NCBI GenBank assembly: GCA_016713305.1
Contig: JADJPK010000006.1
Span: 1 to 23,696, forward strand
Origin: Betaproteobacteria bacterium
Lineage (GTDB): Bacteria; Pseudomonadota; Gammaproteobacteria; Burkholderiales; Ga0077523
DNA length: 23,696 bases
Direction of reading: 5' to 3'
Shown: in pieces, positions 16,324-23,696 of the stretch
How positions within the stretch are numbered: the first letter of the stretch is position 1
Layout of the letters: each line of letters starts with the position of its first letter
Made by a program: the position numbers and the translations under genes
Notes under the pieces: model-generated
The model's database searches: none
Seen by the model: only the letters and a program-made list of their open reading frames with translations
Told to the model about the DNA's origin: nothing

Positions 16324-18046
16324 GAATCCTCTCCCTGTTGCAACCCGGCGGTCACGGCCGGCGCGTGGCGCCCCGCGGCCTTCCGCCAACCCGCGGCCAA
16401 CGACGGATAACTTGTCTCCGCGCGCCTCCACCACCGGCGGGCGTCGTCTTCACGACCCTGGGCGGCCAGCAGCAGCGCATGACGGTAGACGACGTCGGGC
16501 AGCGGAAAACGACAACAACCTCCTCCGACAGCGCGAGCTTCTCGCTCATCCACTGCGGTCCGGAAATCGATGCCGCGATGCAGCCCCACGCCGGCGTAGG
16601 CCCCAGCAAGGAGAAACCACGCATCCGAGCGAGATGCGCCACCGCTTCCTGTGACGCTTTGCGCAGGGCGGGACACATCGTCGAACGACCGCAGGAACCG
16701 GTAATCGATGACCACGGTCGAGAGGGATCGCCGCACCGACTGCCAGGCTGCCCATCCGGACCCACCGCGCCGCGCGACCAAGGCCGAATTCTAGTCCGTG
16801 CCCCCTCTGCCGCTCCAAGCGCCACGGCGAACGGGCCGAGAAAATACGCGTACCACAGGGATATTCCACGAGGCTCTGCACCGCCAGAATGCCGGCGACG
16901 CCCAGCGCCCAGGCCCGTTCCGGCGTGGCCGGCCGCTTCGAGACGCGGATGAACCAGAACAGGAGGGCGGCAGCGGCGAGGACGAGCCCCGCCAGACCGT
17001 ATTCCGCAGCGATCTGCAGCGGCAGGTCGTGCGCGTGGAGCGTCATGCTGGTGGGCCGCGGCACGGGCAATTGGGGCGCGATGGCCAGGAACCGCTCGGC
17101 GAAGTGGCCGTGCCCCTGGCCGAGCCAGGGGGAGTCCCGGAACATGAGCCAGGCGCCGCGCCAGATCTGGAACCGCTCTTCGCCATCGTGATGGACGGTT
17201 TCGAAACGGGCGATGCCGCTGTGGCTCTCCTCGCCGGCAGGCAGCAGACCGTTGCCCAGATCCAGCAGCGCAAAGAAGGCGGCCACGACCAGGACCGCCC
17301 GGCGGGCCTCCCTCGCCGGACCGGCATCGAGCCGGCGCCCGAGCCACCAGCAGCCGGCCACGCTCACCCCCGCCAGCAGCCAGGCGGAGCGGGAGCCGGT
17401 CACGGCCAGGCCGCAGGCCAGCATGGCGGCCAGCAGCCAGGCGAAGGGTTCGCGGATGCGCCCCCGGGCGCGCAGCAGCGCGAGGGCGGCCGTCCCCAGG
17501 GCCATCTGGGTCGCGAGATGGTTGGGCTGGCCCAGGTTGCCTCCGGGCCGGCCGTGCATCACGGGCAGGATCCATTGCGAATCCAGCCCGGGGTGCAGCC
17601 ACTGGACAAGCGGCGATCGCGGCATTGGCCGCCGCCGGCCAGGAGCATGGCCCACGCGAACCACTCCACCGCCTGTCGCCGCCCCGGCATCGCAAGCTTA
17701 CGAGGACCGCGAGGCTCGTCAGCAAGGCCATCCAGGCGAGATAGGCGAGAGCCAGACAGGCCATGGGACTGCTGGCCGTCATGCCGGCCGACCATTGGAC
17801 GACAAGCAGGAATGCCCCGGCGGCGGGCAGCAGCAGCGCCGCGGGCAACGGCACCCTGCCGCGCCCGGGGCGGGAGAAGGCGGCTGCGGCGGCGACGAGA
17901 CCCAACAGAGCGGCGATCCACTCCGCCTCGAACGAGGGGATGGGCTCCGTTCCCAGCGGGAGCAAAGGGGGGATGGACATCATCGCCGCGAGGGCGGCGA
18001 CGGCAAGTCTCGTGCTTGGCGGTATGGCGCCGGAGGCGTGTTGCAT
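16320..18046 (-). CDS. PglL-like O-oligosaccharyltransferase / O-antigen ligase family protein (frameshifted)
   Basis: This is a polytopic inner-membrane enzyme of the Wzy_C superfamily. PglL-type members move lipid-linked glycans to serine or threonine of periplasmic proteins. The start MQHASGAIPPSTRLAVAALA leads into several hydrophobic helices. After a frame change near 17690, PGGNLGQPNHLATQMALG matches the PglL_A signature. The Wzy_C core follows (FAWLLAAMLACGLAVTGSRS; FRDSPWLGQGHGHFAERFL; HAHDLPLQIAAEYGLAGLVL with the periplasmic-loop histidines), then LWYAYFLGPFAVALG after another frame change near 16865. The C-terminal ~150 residues are soluble and TPR-like, as in Wzy_C_2 regions. Total ~575 residues. 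About five frame changes are needed. The alternative is a WaaL-type ligase. Confidence 0.75.
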
Positions 18047-18191
18047 GGTCTCGCACTGGAAACGGTCGGTTCACGGGCCCGCGGAGGCGTGCCTTTCCCC
18101 CGAGCCGACCCCCCGGCATCGGGCGACCGGATAGAATTCAACGGTTTCTGCCCGCCAGAACTTGAGTCAACGAACGTCAGAGGATTTCCGC

Positions 18192-18941
18192 ATGAGCTAC
18201 AAGATCGTGCTGCTGCGCCATGGCGAGAGCACTCCGGAACAACAAGGAAAACCGGTTCACCGGCTGGACGGACGTGGATCTGTCGGAACAGGGCGCGAAG
18301 AGGCCAGGCGAGGCCGGCCGGCTGCTGAAGTCGCTCGGCTACGAGTCTGACCTCGCCCACGTGTCGGTGCTGAAGCGCCATCCGGACACTCTGGCTCGCG
18401 CTGGACGAGATGGATCGCATGTGGCTGCCGGTGCAGCATTCCTGGCGGTTGAACGAGCGCCACTACGGCAGCCTGCAGGGACTCAACAAGGCGGAGATGG
18501 CTGCGCAGTTCGGCGAGGACCAGGTGCCGGTCTGGCGCCGCAGCTGACACCCCGCCGCCTCCGCTGGAACGGACCGATCCGCGTTTCGCGGGCAACGACA
18601 CCCGCTACGCCGGGTTGTCCGGGGCCGAGCTGCCGCTCACCGAATGCCTGAAGGACACCGTGGCGCGCGTCGTGCCCTACGGAACAGGTGATCGCCCCCA
18701 GGTGCGTTCCGGCAAGCGGATCCTCATCGCCGCGCATGGCAATTCCATCCGGCGCTGGTGAAGTACCTGGATGGCGTTTCCGAGCAGGAGATCGTGGGGC
18801 TCAACATCCTGACCGCCATTCCCGGGTGTACGAACTCGACGAGTCACGCTGCGGCCGGTCGATCACTACACCTGGGCGACGCGGCGGCCATCGAGGCGAA
18901 GGTGAAGGCCGTCGCCGCGCAGGGCAAGCGCAAAGGGTTGA
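18192..18941 (+). CDS. gpmA: 2,3-bisphosphoglycerate-dependent phosphoglycerate mutase (frameshifted)
   Basis: GpmA interconverts 3- and 2-phosphoglycerate in glycolysis through a phosphohistidine. The ATG at 18192 is preceded by AGAGGA (18179-18184). MSYKIVLLRHGES puts the catalytic histidine at residue 10. FTGWTDVDLSEQGAK, HSWRLNERHYGSLQGLNKAEM, TECLKDTVARVVPY and IAAHGNSIR (second active-site histidine) follow in shifting frames. At least six indels (near 18237, 18292, 18385, 18530, 18680 and 18760) must be bridged. The end AAQGKRKG and a TGA at 18939-18941 give ~249 residues, the usual length. It is divergent from pglL across 145 bp. The indels probably reflect sequence quality, because the enzyme is central. 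Confidence 0.9.
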
Positions 18942-18945
18942 GGCA

Positions 18946-19003
18946 GGCCCCGGACCCGCGCGGCAGGGCCGCCCGTGCCCCTTCCCGCACGGCCTGCGGG
19001 GCC
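18946..19003 (+). terminator. Nested GC-rich hairpin after gpmA
   Basis: The outer stem GGCCCCG (18946-18952) pairs with CGGGGCC (18997-19003), and the inner stem CCGTGC (18973-18978) pairs with GCACGG (18987-18992). It fills most of the gpmA-envC gap. No T run follows, so it may only dampen read-through into envC. Confidence 0.35.
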
Positions 19004-19017
19004 CCCTTCGCGCAGGC

Positions 19018-20211
19018 ATGCGGGCGAGGCGGTCGCTGAAGTGGCGTGCCTGCGTCCTGGCGGCGGGGCGCGCCTCCTGGTCCGCCGCCCCCTGCGCCGC
19101 CCCCCCGAAGCAGGAACTCGACAAAGTCCGCAGCCGGCTGCAGACGCTGCAGACCGAGCTGCGTGCGGCGGAGGAAAGCCGCGCCGAGGCGGTGGACCAG
19201 CTCCGCGCTTCCGAGCGCGCCATCAGCGACACCAACCGCAAGCTTCGCGAACTGGGCCGCCAGCGCACGGACTCTCGCAGCGGCTCGCGCAGATCGAAGA
19301 GGAAAACCGTGCGCACCCAGGCCGAGATCGAGCGCCAGCAATCGGAGATCGGCCGGATGCTGCACAAGCAGTACATGAACGGCCGTGCGGAACCCATCCG
19401 GCTCGTGCTGGCGCAGCAGGATCCCAACCGCGTGGCGCGGGACCTCCACTATCTCAGCCTATGTCTCCCGCGCCCGCGGCGAGGCCGTGACCGGCCTGCG
19501 CCGCAACCTCGATCAGCTCGCCCAGCTCGCCGCGGACAACCAGTCCCGCAGCGAGGAACTGGGCCACGTGGTAAGACCCAGAGCGAGCAGAAGAAGGCGC
19601 TGGAATCGGAAGAGAAGGACCGGCGCAAGGCGCTCGCCTCCGTGTCGGCGAACTCGCCAAGCAGCGGAAGGAATACGCCACCCTCAAGAAGGACGAGGAA
19701 AGGCTGACCTAGCTCATCGAGAAGATCGCCAAGGCGCCTACGGTCAAGACCAAGCCGGGAGGCAAGAAGACCCTGGCGAACCGGGAGACCCCCACGCCGG
19801 ACGCGGGAGGGCGGAGACTTTCCGTGCGCTGCGGCAGCTTCGACTTTCCCCGTGGCGGGCGAAGTGGCGAGCCGGTTCGGCAGCCCCAAGGAGATGGCGG
19901 CTTCTCGCGCAAGGGGGGTCTTCATCCGGGCGCGTCAGGGACAGGAGGTGAAGGCGATCGCCACGGGCCGCGTGGTGTTCGCCGACTGGCTGCGCGGGTT
20001 CGGGAACCTGCTCATCGTGGACCACGGCGGCGGCTACATGAGCCTCTACGGCAACAACGAGGCGCTGCGTCAGCCCGGAGACACGGTGCGCGCAGGTGAC
20101 GTGGTCGCGTCGGTCGGCGCGAGCGGTGGCCAGGAAGAGTCGGGGCTATACTTCGAGATGAGGCATCAAGGCAAGCCGTTCGATCCGCTGCAATGGGCGC
20201 CGCCGCACTGA
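19018..20211 (+). CDS. envC: EnvC-like murein hydrolase activator (M23/LytM domain, frameshifted)
   Basis: This is a periplasmic coiled-coil plus LytM protein; EnvC activates cell-division amidases rather than cutting peptidoglycan itself. A basic, hydrophobic signal peptide (MRARRSLKWRACVLAAG, ending near APCAAP) is followed by a long coiled coil (LDKVRSRLQTLQTELRAAEE and on to about 19740). The LytM domain is intact from about 19850: GEVASRFGSP, AIATGRVVFADWLRGFGNLL, HGGGYMSLYGNNEALRQPGD and SGLYFEMRHQGKPFDPLQW. The zinc ligands of active M23 enzymes are replaced, as in EnvC. About five indels and one in-frame TAG at 19710-19712 (in EERLT-stop-LIEKI) interrupt it. The gene order gpmA-envC-ctpA supports the call. 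Confidence 0.85.
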
Positions 20212-20323
20212 GCGCCCTCGTGCAGACCCGCCACTTCCGCTGCACCGCCGCGCACCCCGCTGAACGTAACGGCCGTGCCGGGGTCGAAATTCGGCCCGGC
20301 AGCGCAGAAGCGAGACCCCTGCG

Positions 20324-20339
20324 GCGTTGCGGGCAACGC
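20324..20339. terminator. Hairpin in the envC-ctpA gap
   Basis: GCGTTG and CAACGC form a 6-bp stem with a CGGG loop (seven pairs if the loop is closed further). It lies in the 185-bp gap between envC and ctpA and has no T run. A TATCAT near 20366 could be a -10 element for ctpA, but no matching -35 is apparent. Confidence 0.25.
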
Positions 20340-20396
20340 TGTGGCAGGCCCGCACCGTTCTTGCATATCATGATGAGTCGTTACCCGGAGAGCCGC

Positions 20397-21809
20397 ATGG
20401 TCACACGTGTCAAACAGGCAGGGCTGGTACTGGCGGGCGCCGTCCTGGCGTCATGGTCAGCCTGCATTTCTCGGCAGTCGCCCAAAGGGAACCCGGTCCA
20501 GCTGCCGGTGGAAGACCAACGCGTTCACCGAAGTCTTCGGCTGGATCAAAAGCCGACTACGTCGAGCCCGTGGAGGACAAGAAGCTCATCAGCGAAGCCA
20601 TCAACGGCATGTTGTCCGGCCTCGATCCGCACTCGGCCTACTCGACGCCGATGCCTTCAAGGAACTACGCAGGTCGGCACCCAGGGCGAATTCGGCGGCC
20701 TCGGGATCGAGGTCGGCATGGAAGACGGCTTCGTCAAGGTGGTCTCGCCCATCGAGGACACCCCGGCTTACCGGGCCGGCATCAAGGCGGGCGATCTCAT
20801 CATCAAGCTCGACGACACCAACGTGAAGGGCATGACCCTGAACGACGCCGTCAAGCGCATGCGCGGCAAGCCCAACACGCAGATCGTGCTGACCATCGTG
20901 CGCAAGGGCGACGCCAAGCCGCGAGTGATCACGTTGAACCGCGCGTCATCCAGATCCAGTCGGTGAAGGCGAAGCTGCTGGAGCCAGGCTACGGCTACTT
21001 CCGCGTCACGCAGTTCCAGGAGCACACCGGGGACCTGCTGGAGGCCAAGAACATCGACACGGCTCTTCAAGCAGAGCAACGGCCAGATGTAGGGCATGGT
21101 GCTCGACCTGCGCAACGGCCCTGGCGGCCTGCTCCAACGCGGCCGTCGCCGTGTCCGCCGCGTTTCTCCAGCCGGCACGCTGGTCGTGGACACCGAAGGC
21201 CGGACCGAAGACGCCAAGATGAAAAGCCCATCGCATCGCCGGAGATTTTACCTGCGCGGCAGCCGCGGACGACTACCCCAAGAAGCTTCCGGCGGACGTG
21301 AAGAAGGAGCCGATGGTGGTGCTGGTGAACGGCGGGTCCGCGTCGGCCTCCGAGATCGTCGCGGCGCCCCCTGCAGGACCTGATGCGCGCGGTCGTGATG
21401 GGAATCGGAGAGCTTCGGCGGGGGCTCGGTCCAAACCATTCCGCCGCTAGGCACGGAACCGCCATCAAGCCCACGACCGCGCGCTACCTTCACGCCGTCG
21501 GGCCGCTCCATCCAGGCGAAGGGCATCACGCCGGACATCGTCGTGGAGAAGCGACGATCAAGGAGACCAGAGCAGGGCGTGCGCAAGCGCGAGGCCGACC
21601 TGGGCCGGCGGCTCCGTCGAACCCGCAGGACAGGGGAGCAAGGAAGGCCAGAAGGAAGACCCGGGCGAAGAGCACGGCGCCCGAAGGCGCGGACGAACCG
21701 AAGACCGACACGCCGCCGGACGCCGTCTCCAAGAGCGACCACCACTCAACGAAGCGGTGAACCCTTGCCAAGGCGCCCAGCATCGCCGCGCCGGCTCAAG
21801 AACAAGTGA
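20397..21809 (+). CDS. ctpA: S41 C-terminal processing peptidase (CtpA/Prc family, frameshifted)
   Basis: This is a PDZ-containing serine protease of the periplasm that trims protein C-termini. The ATG at 20397 follows GGAGAG, and a hydrophobic signal segment (VKQAGLVLAGAVL) opens the protein. Then come ADYVEPVEDKKLISEAINGM, LSGLDPHSAY, the PDZ domain (GEFGGLGIEVGMEDGFVKVV; AGIKAGDLIIKLDDTNVKGM), VLDLRNGPGG and the catalytic-serine segment NGGSASASEIV (~21327-21357). The usual FGKGSVQT lysine motif reads FGGGSVQT (codon 21420-21422 is GGG). About ten indels and an in-frame TAG (21090-21092) interrupt it. The end PRRLKNK and the stop at 21807-21809 give ~470 residues, typical for CtpA. Confidence 0.88.
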
Positions 21810-21820
21810 TCTTCTCCCGG

Positions 21821-21856
21821 AGGGCGGGGCGCGGCGGAGACCGCCGGCCCCGCCCT
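21821..21856. terminator. Strong hairpin after ctpA
   Basis: AGGGCGGGGC (21821-21830) pairs fully with GCCCCGCCCT (21847-21856), and inside it CGGCGG pairs with CCGCCG around an AGA loop, leaving one bulged G. This 16-bp stem begins 11 bases beyond the ctpA stop. Only TTCGT follows, so it is not a classic T-tract terminator, but its stability and position make it the best terminator candidate in the window. Confidence 0.6.
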
Positions 21857-21875
21857 TCGTCCTCCGGCGGTTCCC

Positions 21876-22618
21876 CTGAGCGACAGCAGCTTCTCCGCTA
21901 TTCGCGCCACATCCTGCTCGACGAGGTCGGGATCGACGCCCAGCAGGGCTGGCTCGACGCCCGCGCGCTGGTGATCGGCGCCGGCGGTCTCGGTTCCCCG
22001 TGTCGCCTCTATCTCGCGGCGAGCGGCATCGGCCGTCTGACCCTGGGCAACCCCGACCATGTCGATCCCACGAATCTCTTCAGCGGCAGATCGTCCACCG
22101 CACCGCATCGATCGGCCGGCCCAAGGTGCTGTCGGCAGCGGAGACGCTGGGCGGGATCAATCCTGAGACCCGGATCGATGCCGTGCAGGAGCGGGTGTCG
22201 GGCGAGCGGCTGGAGTCGCTGGTCCGCGATGCGGACATCGTGCTGGACTGCTGCGACAACTTCGCGACGCGCCATGCCGTCAACCGTGTGCCTGCGTGAA
22301 GCTCCGCAGCCGCTCGTCTCCGGTGCAGGAGTGCGCTTCGATGGCCAGGTCGCGGTCTTCGATCTGCCATGAGGCCAGCGCGTGCTATCACTGTCTGTTT
22401 CCTGAATCCGCCGACGCCGAGGAGAGATGCGCTGTGCGGTCAGGCAGTGTTCGCACCCGTGGTGGGATATCCGAGACATCCAGGCCGCCGAAGCGCTGAA
22501 GGTGCTGGGCAACGTCGGGCAGCCACTCGACGGCCGGCTCCTCATCCTGGACGCGCTCTCGATGCAATGGCGGCAGGTGCGCGTGCCCGGGATCCCGAAT
22601 GCACGGTGTGCGGAGTGA
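21876..22618 (+). CDS. moeB: MoeB/ThiF/HesA family adenylyltransferase (frameshifted)
   Basis: This is an E1-like enzyme that adenylates the C-terminal glycine of a sulfur-carrier protein (MoaD or ThiS) in molybdopterin or thiamine synthesis. After an uncertain start (CTG at 21876, or an ATG obscured by an error) come QQLLRYSRHILLDEVGID, the ATP-binding GAGGLGSP, LYLAASGIGRLTL, DHVDPTNL, RQIVHRTASIGRPKVLSA, DIVLDCCDNFATRHAVNR and VSGAGVRFDGQVAVFDL. Two zinc CxxC pairs appear as CYHC and CTVC near the end. At least five indels must be bridged (near 21885, 22005, 22080, 22295 and 22370-22480). The length of ~248 residues is normal. No MoaD or ThiS gene is visible here, so the substrate is undecided. 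Confidence 0.82.
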
Positions 22619-22660
22619 CCGGTCCCGCCTCACGGCCGAAGCCGCCGCATCCTGCAGGAC

Positions 22661-22677
22661 CTGACGCGGCGCGTCAG
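22661..22677. terminator. Hairpin between convergent genes
   Basis: CTGACGC and GCGTCAG form a perfect 7-bp stem with a GGC triloop. It lies between the end of moeB and the convergent leftward gene and covers that gene's presumed stop codon. It may act as a bidirectional terminator; no T run is present. Confidence 0.35.
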
Positions 22678-23696
22678 CGCGCGTTCAGACAGAGCGCACC
22701 CAAGCAGCGCTTCACCCGCCGCATCGATTCGCGCGAAAGCTGGGCGTCCTCGGGCTGCCAGCGCCAGTCGGCATCCACCGTCTGGGGTCTCGTGGCCAGT
22801 GCGCCGCTCAACGGATCGGTCGATGTCACGACCACCCCGTAGGCGAGTGCCCCAGGTCGCGCCGGGCAAGATAGGCGGCGTGGCCTGCCTCGAACTTCCA
22901 TCCGATGCCCGGCTCGGCCGCAGACGCCCTCTCAAGTCCCCCATGCAGGAGGTCCCCCAACGCACCGGGATCTTCGGCCACCATGGTAACGAGACGGTCC
23001 GGGTCATCCCCCGCGCTTCGAGGTGTGCCGCCACGCGCAGGAAGATCGCCGACAGATGCGTCTTGAGGTCGCGGGGAGGGGATTGCGCGCCACCGCATCC
23101 TCGAAGGCGTCGGTAGTATCGCGCGCGTCGTCACGATGGTTCGCGAACAGCGGCGAGGTGGAAGACCTTCGGACGCCCCCCGTACACGGCGAGGAAGGAC
23201 GCGACCCTTGACATGCGCTCTGGCCCAGCGCCCCGGCGTATCTGGCGGCCTCCCCGAGTGGCGTCTAAAATCTGGGGGGCCTGGGCCCGCGGAGGCGGCG
23301 GGCGGCTTCGGCGAAACCCGCAACGCCTCCAGCAGGTCGTTGGAAGTCTCCCGCGCCGCGTCGGGGACAGTTGCTGAGGACGCACCGGGATGGTGCCCCT
23401 CGGCGGCGGCGAGGTTGGTACCTTCTGGAAGGCGGGCGAATCTCGAGTCAGGTGCGACAGGACTATCCTCGTCCAGCTCCCGCACCGGGCCGCAGTCGTC
23501 ATACCGGCCGTCGTCCACCGCCAGGGCCCGCGCATAGACGTAACGGTCGGAGCCGCTTGCGTCCGGCGCCCTGCATGATGCCCAGGAGATTCCCTTTCCT
23601 GTGCCACGACGGCAGGCGGAGTGCGCCCGTGTGACGGCCGGCGAGCTCCGCTGGAGATCCCTTGCACGGTGCCGCAGGGGCGCGCGGCGGGCCGGA
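22674..23696 (-). CDS. Unrecognised protein, 5' end outside the window, heavily frameshifted
   Basis: I do not recognise this gene. Leftward reading gives protein-like stretches that connect in shifting frames: SDRYVYARALAVDDGRYDDC (near 23560-23500), RVASFLAVYGGRPKVFHLAA (23210-23150), NHRDDARDTTDAFEDAVARN (~23140-23080), DPGALGDLLHGGLERAS then GIGWKFEAGHAAYLARRDLG (~22960-22870), LAYGVVVTSTDPLSGALATR and WRWQPEDAQLSRESMRRV, ending LGALCLNAR at a TGA (22674-22676). The composition is charged and mostly helical, with no membrane segment or clear catalytic motif. At least three indels are needed and joins in the upstream half are uncertain. It converges on moeB. Function is unknown; the strand and the last ~100 residues are the safest part. 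Confidence 0.4.

Noticed and set aside
18132..18137. TAGAAT as -10 element for gpmA
   Set aside because: The hexamer is good, but no acceptable -35 lies 16-18 bp upstream, so it was not listed as a promoter.
19710..21092. TAG reassigned to lysine
   Set aside because: Only two cases occur, in an error-rich region, and TAG does not appear as sense in the intact genes nnrS, hsdM and grxC. No suppressor tRNA is visible.
1..23696. CRISPR array or tRNA/rRNA genes
   Set aside because: No regularly spaced direct repeats of CRISPR size and no cloverleaf or rRNA-like sequence were seen on either strand.

Overview
The window looks like chromosomal DNA from a high-GC betaproteobacterium (Burkholderiales, Rhodocyclales or a close order). 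This rests on family recognition and gene order: trmL next to gpsA, secB, grxC and a YibN-type rhodanese, facing gpmA-envC-ctpA-moeB. Many genes outside the centre carry single-base indels, although they are housekeeping genes whose protein continues at once in another frame. The sequence therefore probably has consensus errors, and I give each gene its whole span rather than calling it a pseudogene.

Layout: (1) 1-2094, + strand: the 3' end of trmL, then an ABC exporter half-transporter broken by several indels. (2) 2172-5327, - strand: nnrS, secB, an SH3-domain secreted protein and gpsA, listed in transcription order. (3) 5449-14412, + strand: a compact type I restriction-modification island of a small excisionase-type HTH protein, hsdM, hsdS, an AlbA/GHKL ATP-binding protein and hsdR. 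The first four genes abut or overlap by 4 bp; hsdR follows after 351 bp that hold TTGGCCAA repeats and a hairpin. (4) 14426-14604: a broken N-terminal remnant that I read as a TOTE-conflict-system primase/helicase. (5) 15028-18046, - strand: pglL-like O-oligosaccharyltransferase, rhodanese, grxC and trxC in transcription order. (6) 18192-22618, + strand: gpmA, envC, ctpA and moeB, with a strong hairpin between ctpA and moeB. (7) 22674 to the end, - strand: an unrecognised gene with many indels.

The main structural observation is a ~208-bp direct repeat (5240-5448 and 14605-14811, about 93% identical by eye) that flanks the island. It consists of the first ~28 codons of nnrS plus its upstream region. 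The left copy belongs to an intact nnrS. The right copy is a truncated nnrS start fused directly to the TOTE remnant. This fits insertion of a restriction-modification island with a long target duplication, or recombination with a relative's nnrS locus followed by deletion. The island separates secB/gpsA from grxC/rhodanese, which are usually neighbours in this class.

How the genes work together: HsdM, HsdS and HsdR would form a self/non-self DNA discrimination complex, and the AlbA/GHKL protein and the HTH protein are probable accessory or regulatory partners. The flanking genes serve thiol redox (grxC, trxC, rhodanese), protein export (secB), phospholipid precursor synthesis (gpsA), NO/metal stress (nnrS), glycosylation (pglL), glycolysis (gpmA), cell separation (envC), periplasmic proteolysis (ctpA) and sulfur-carrier activation (moeB).
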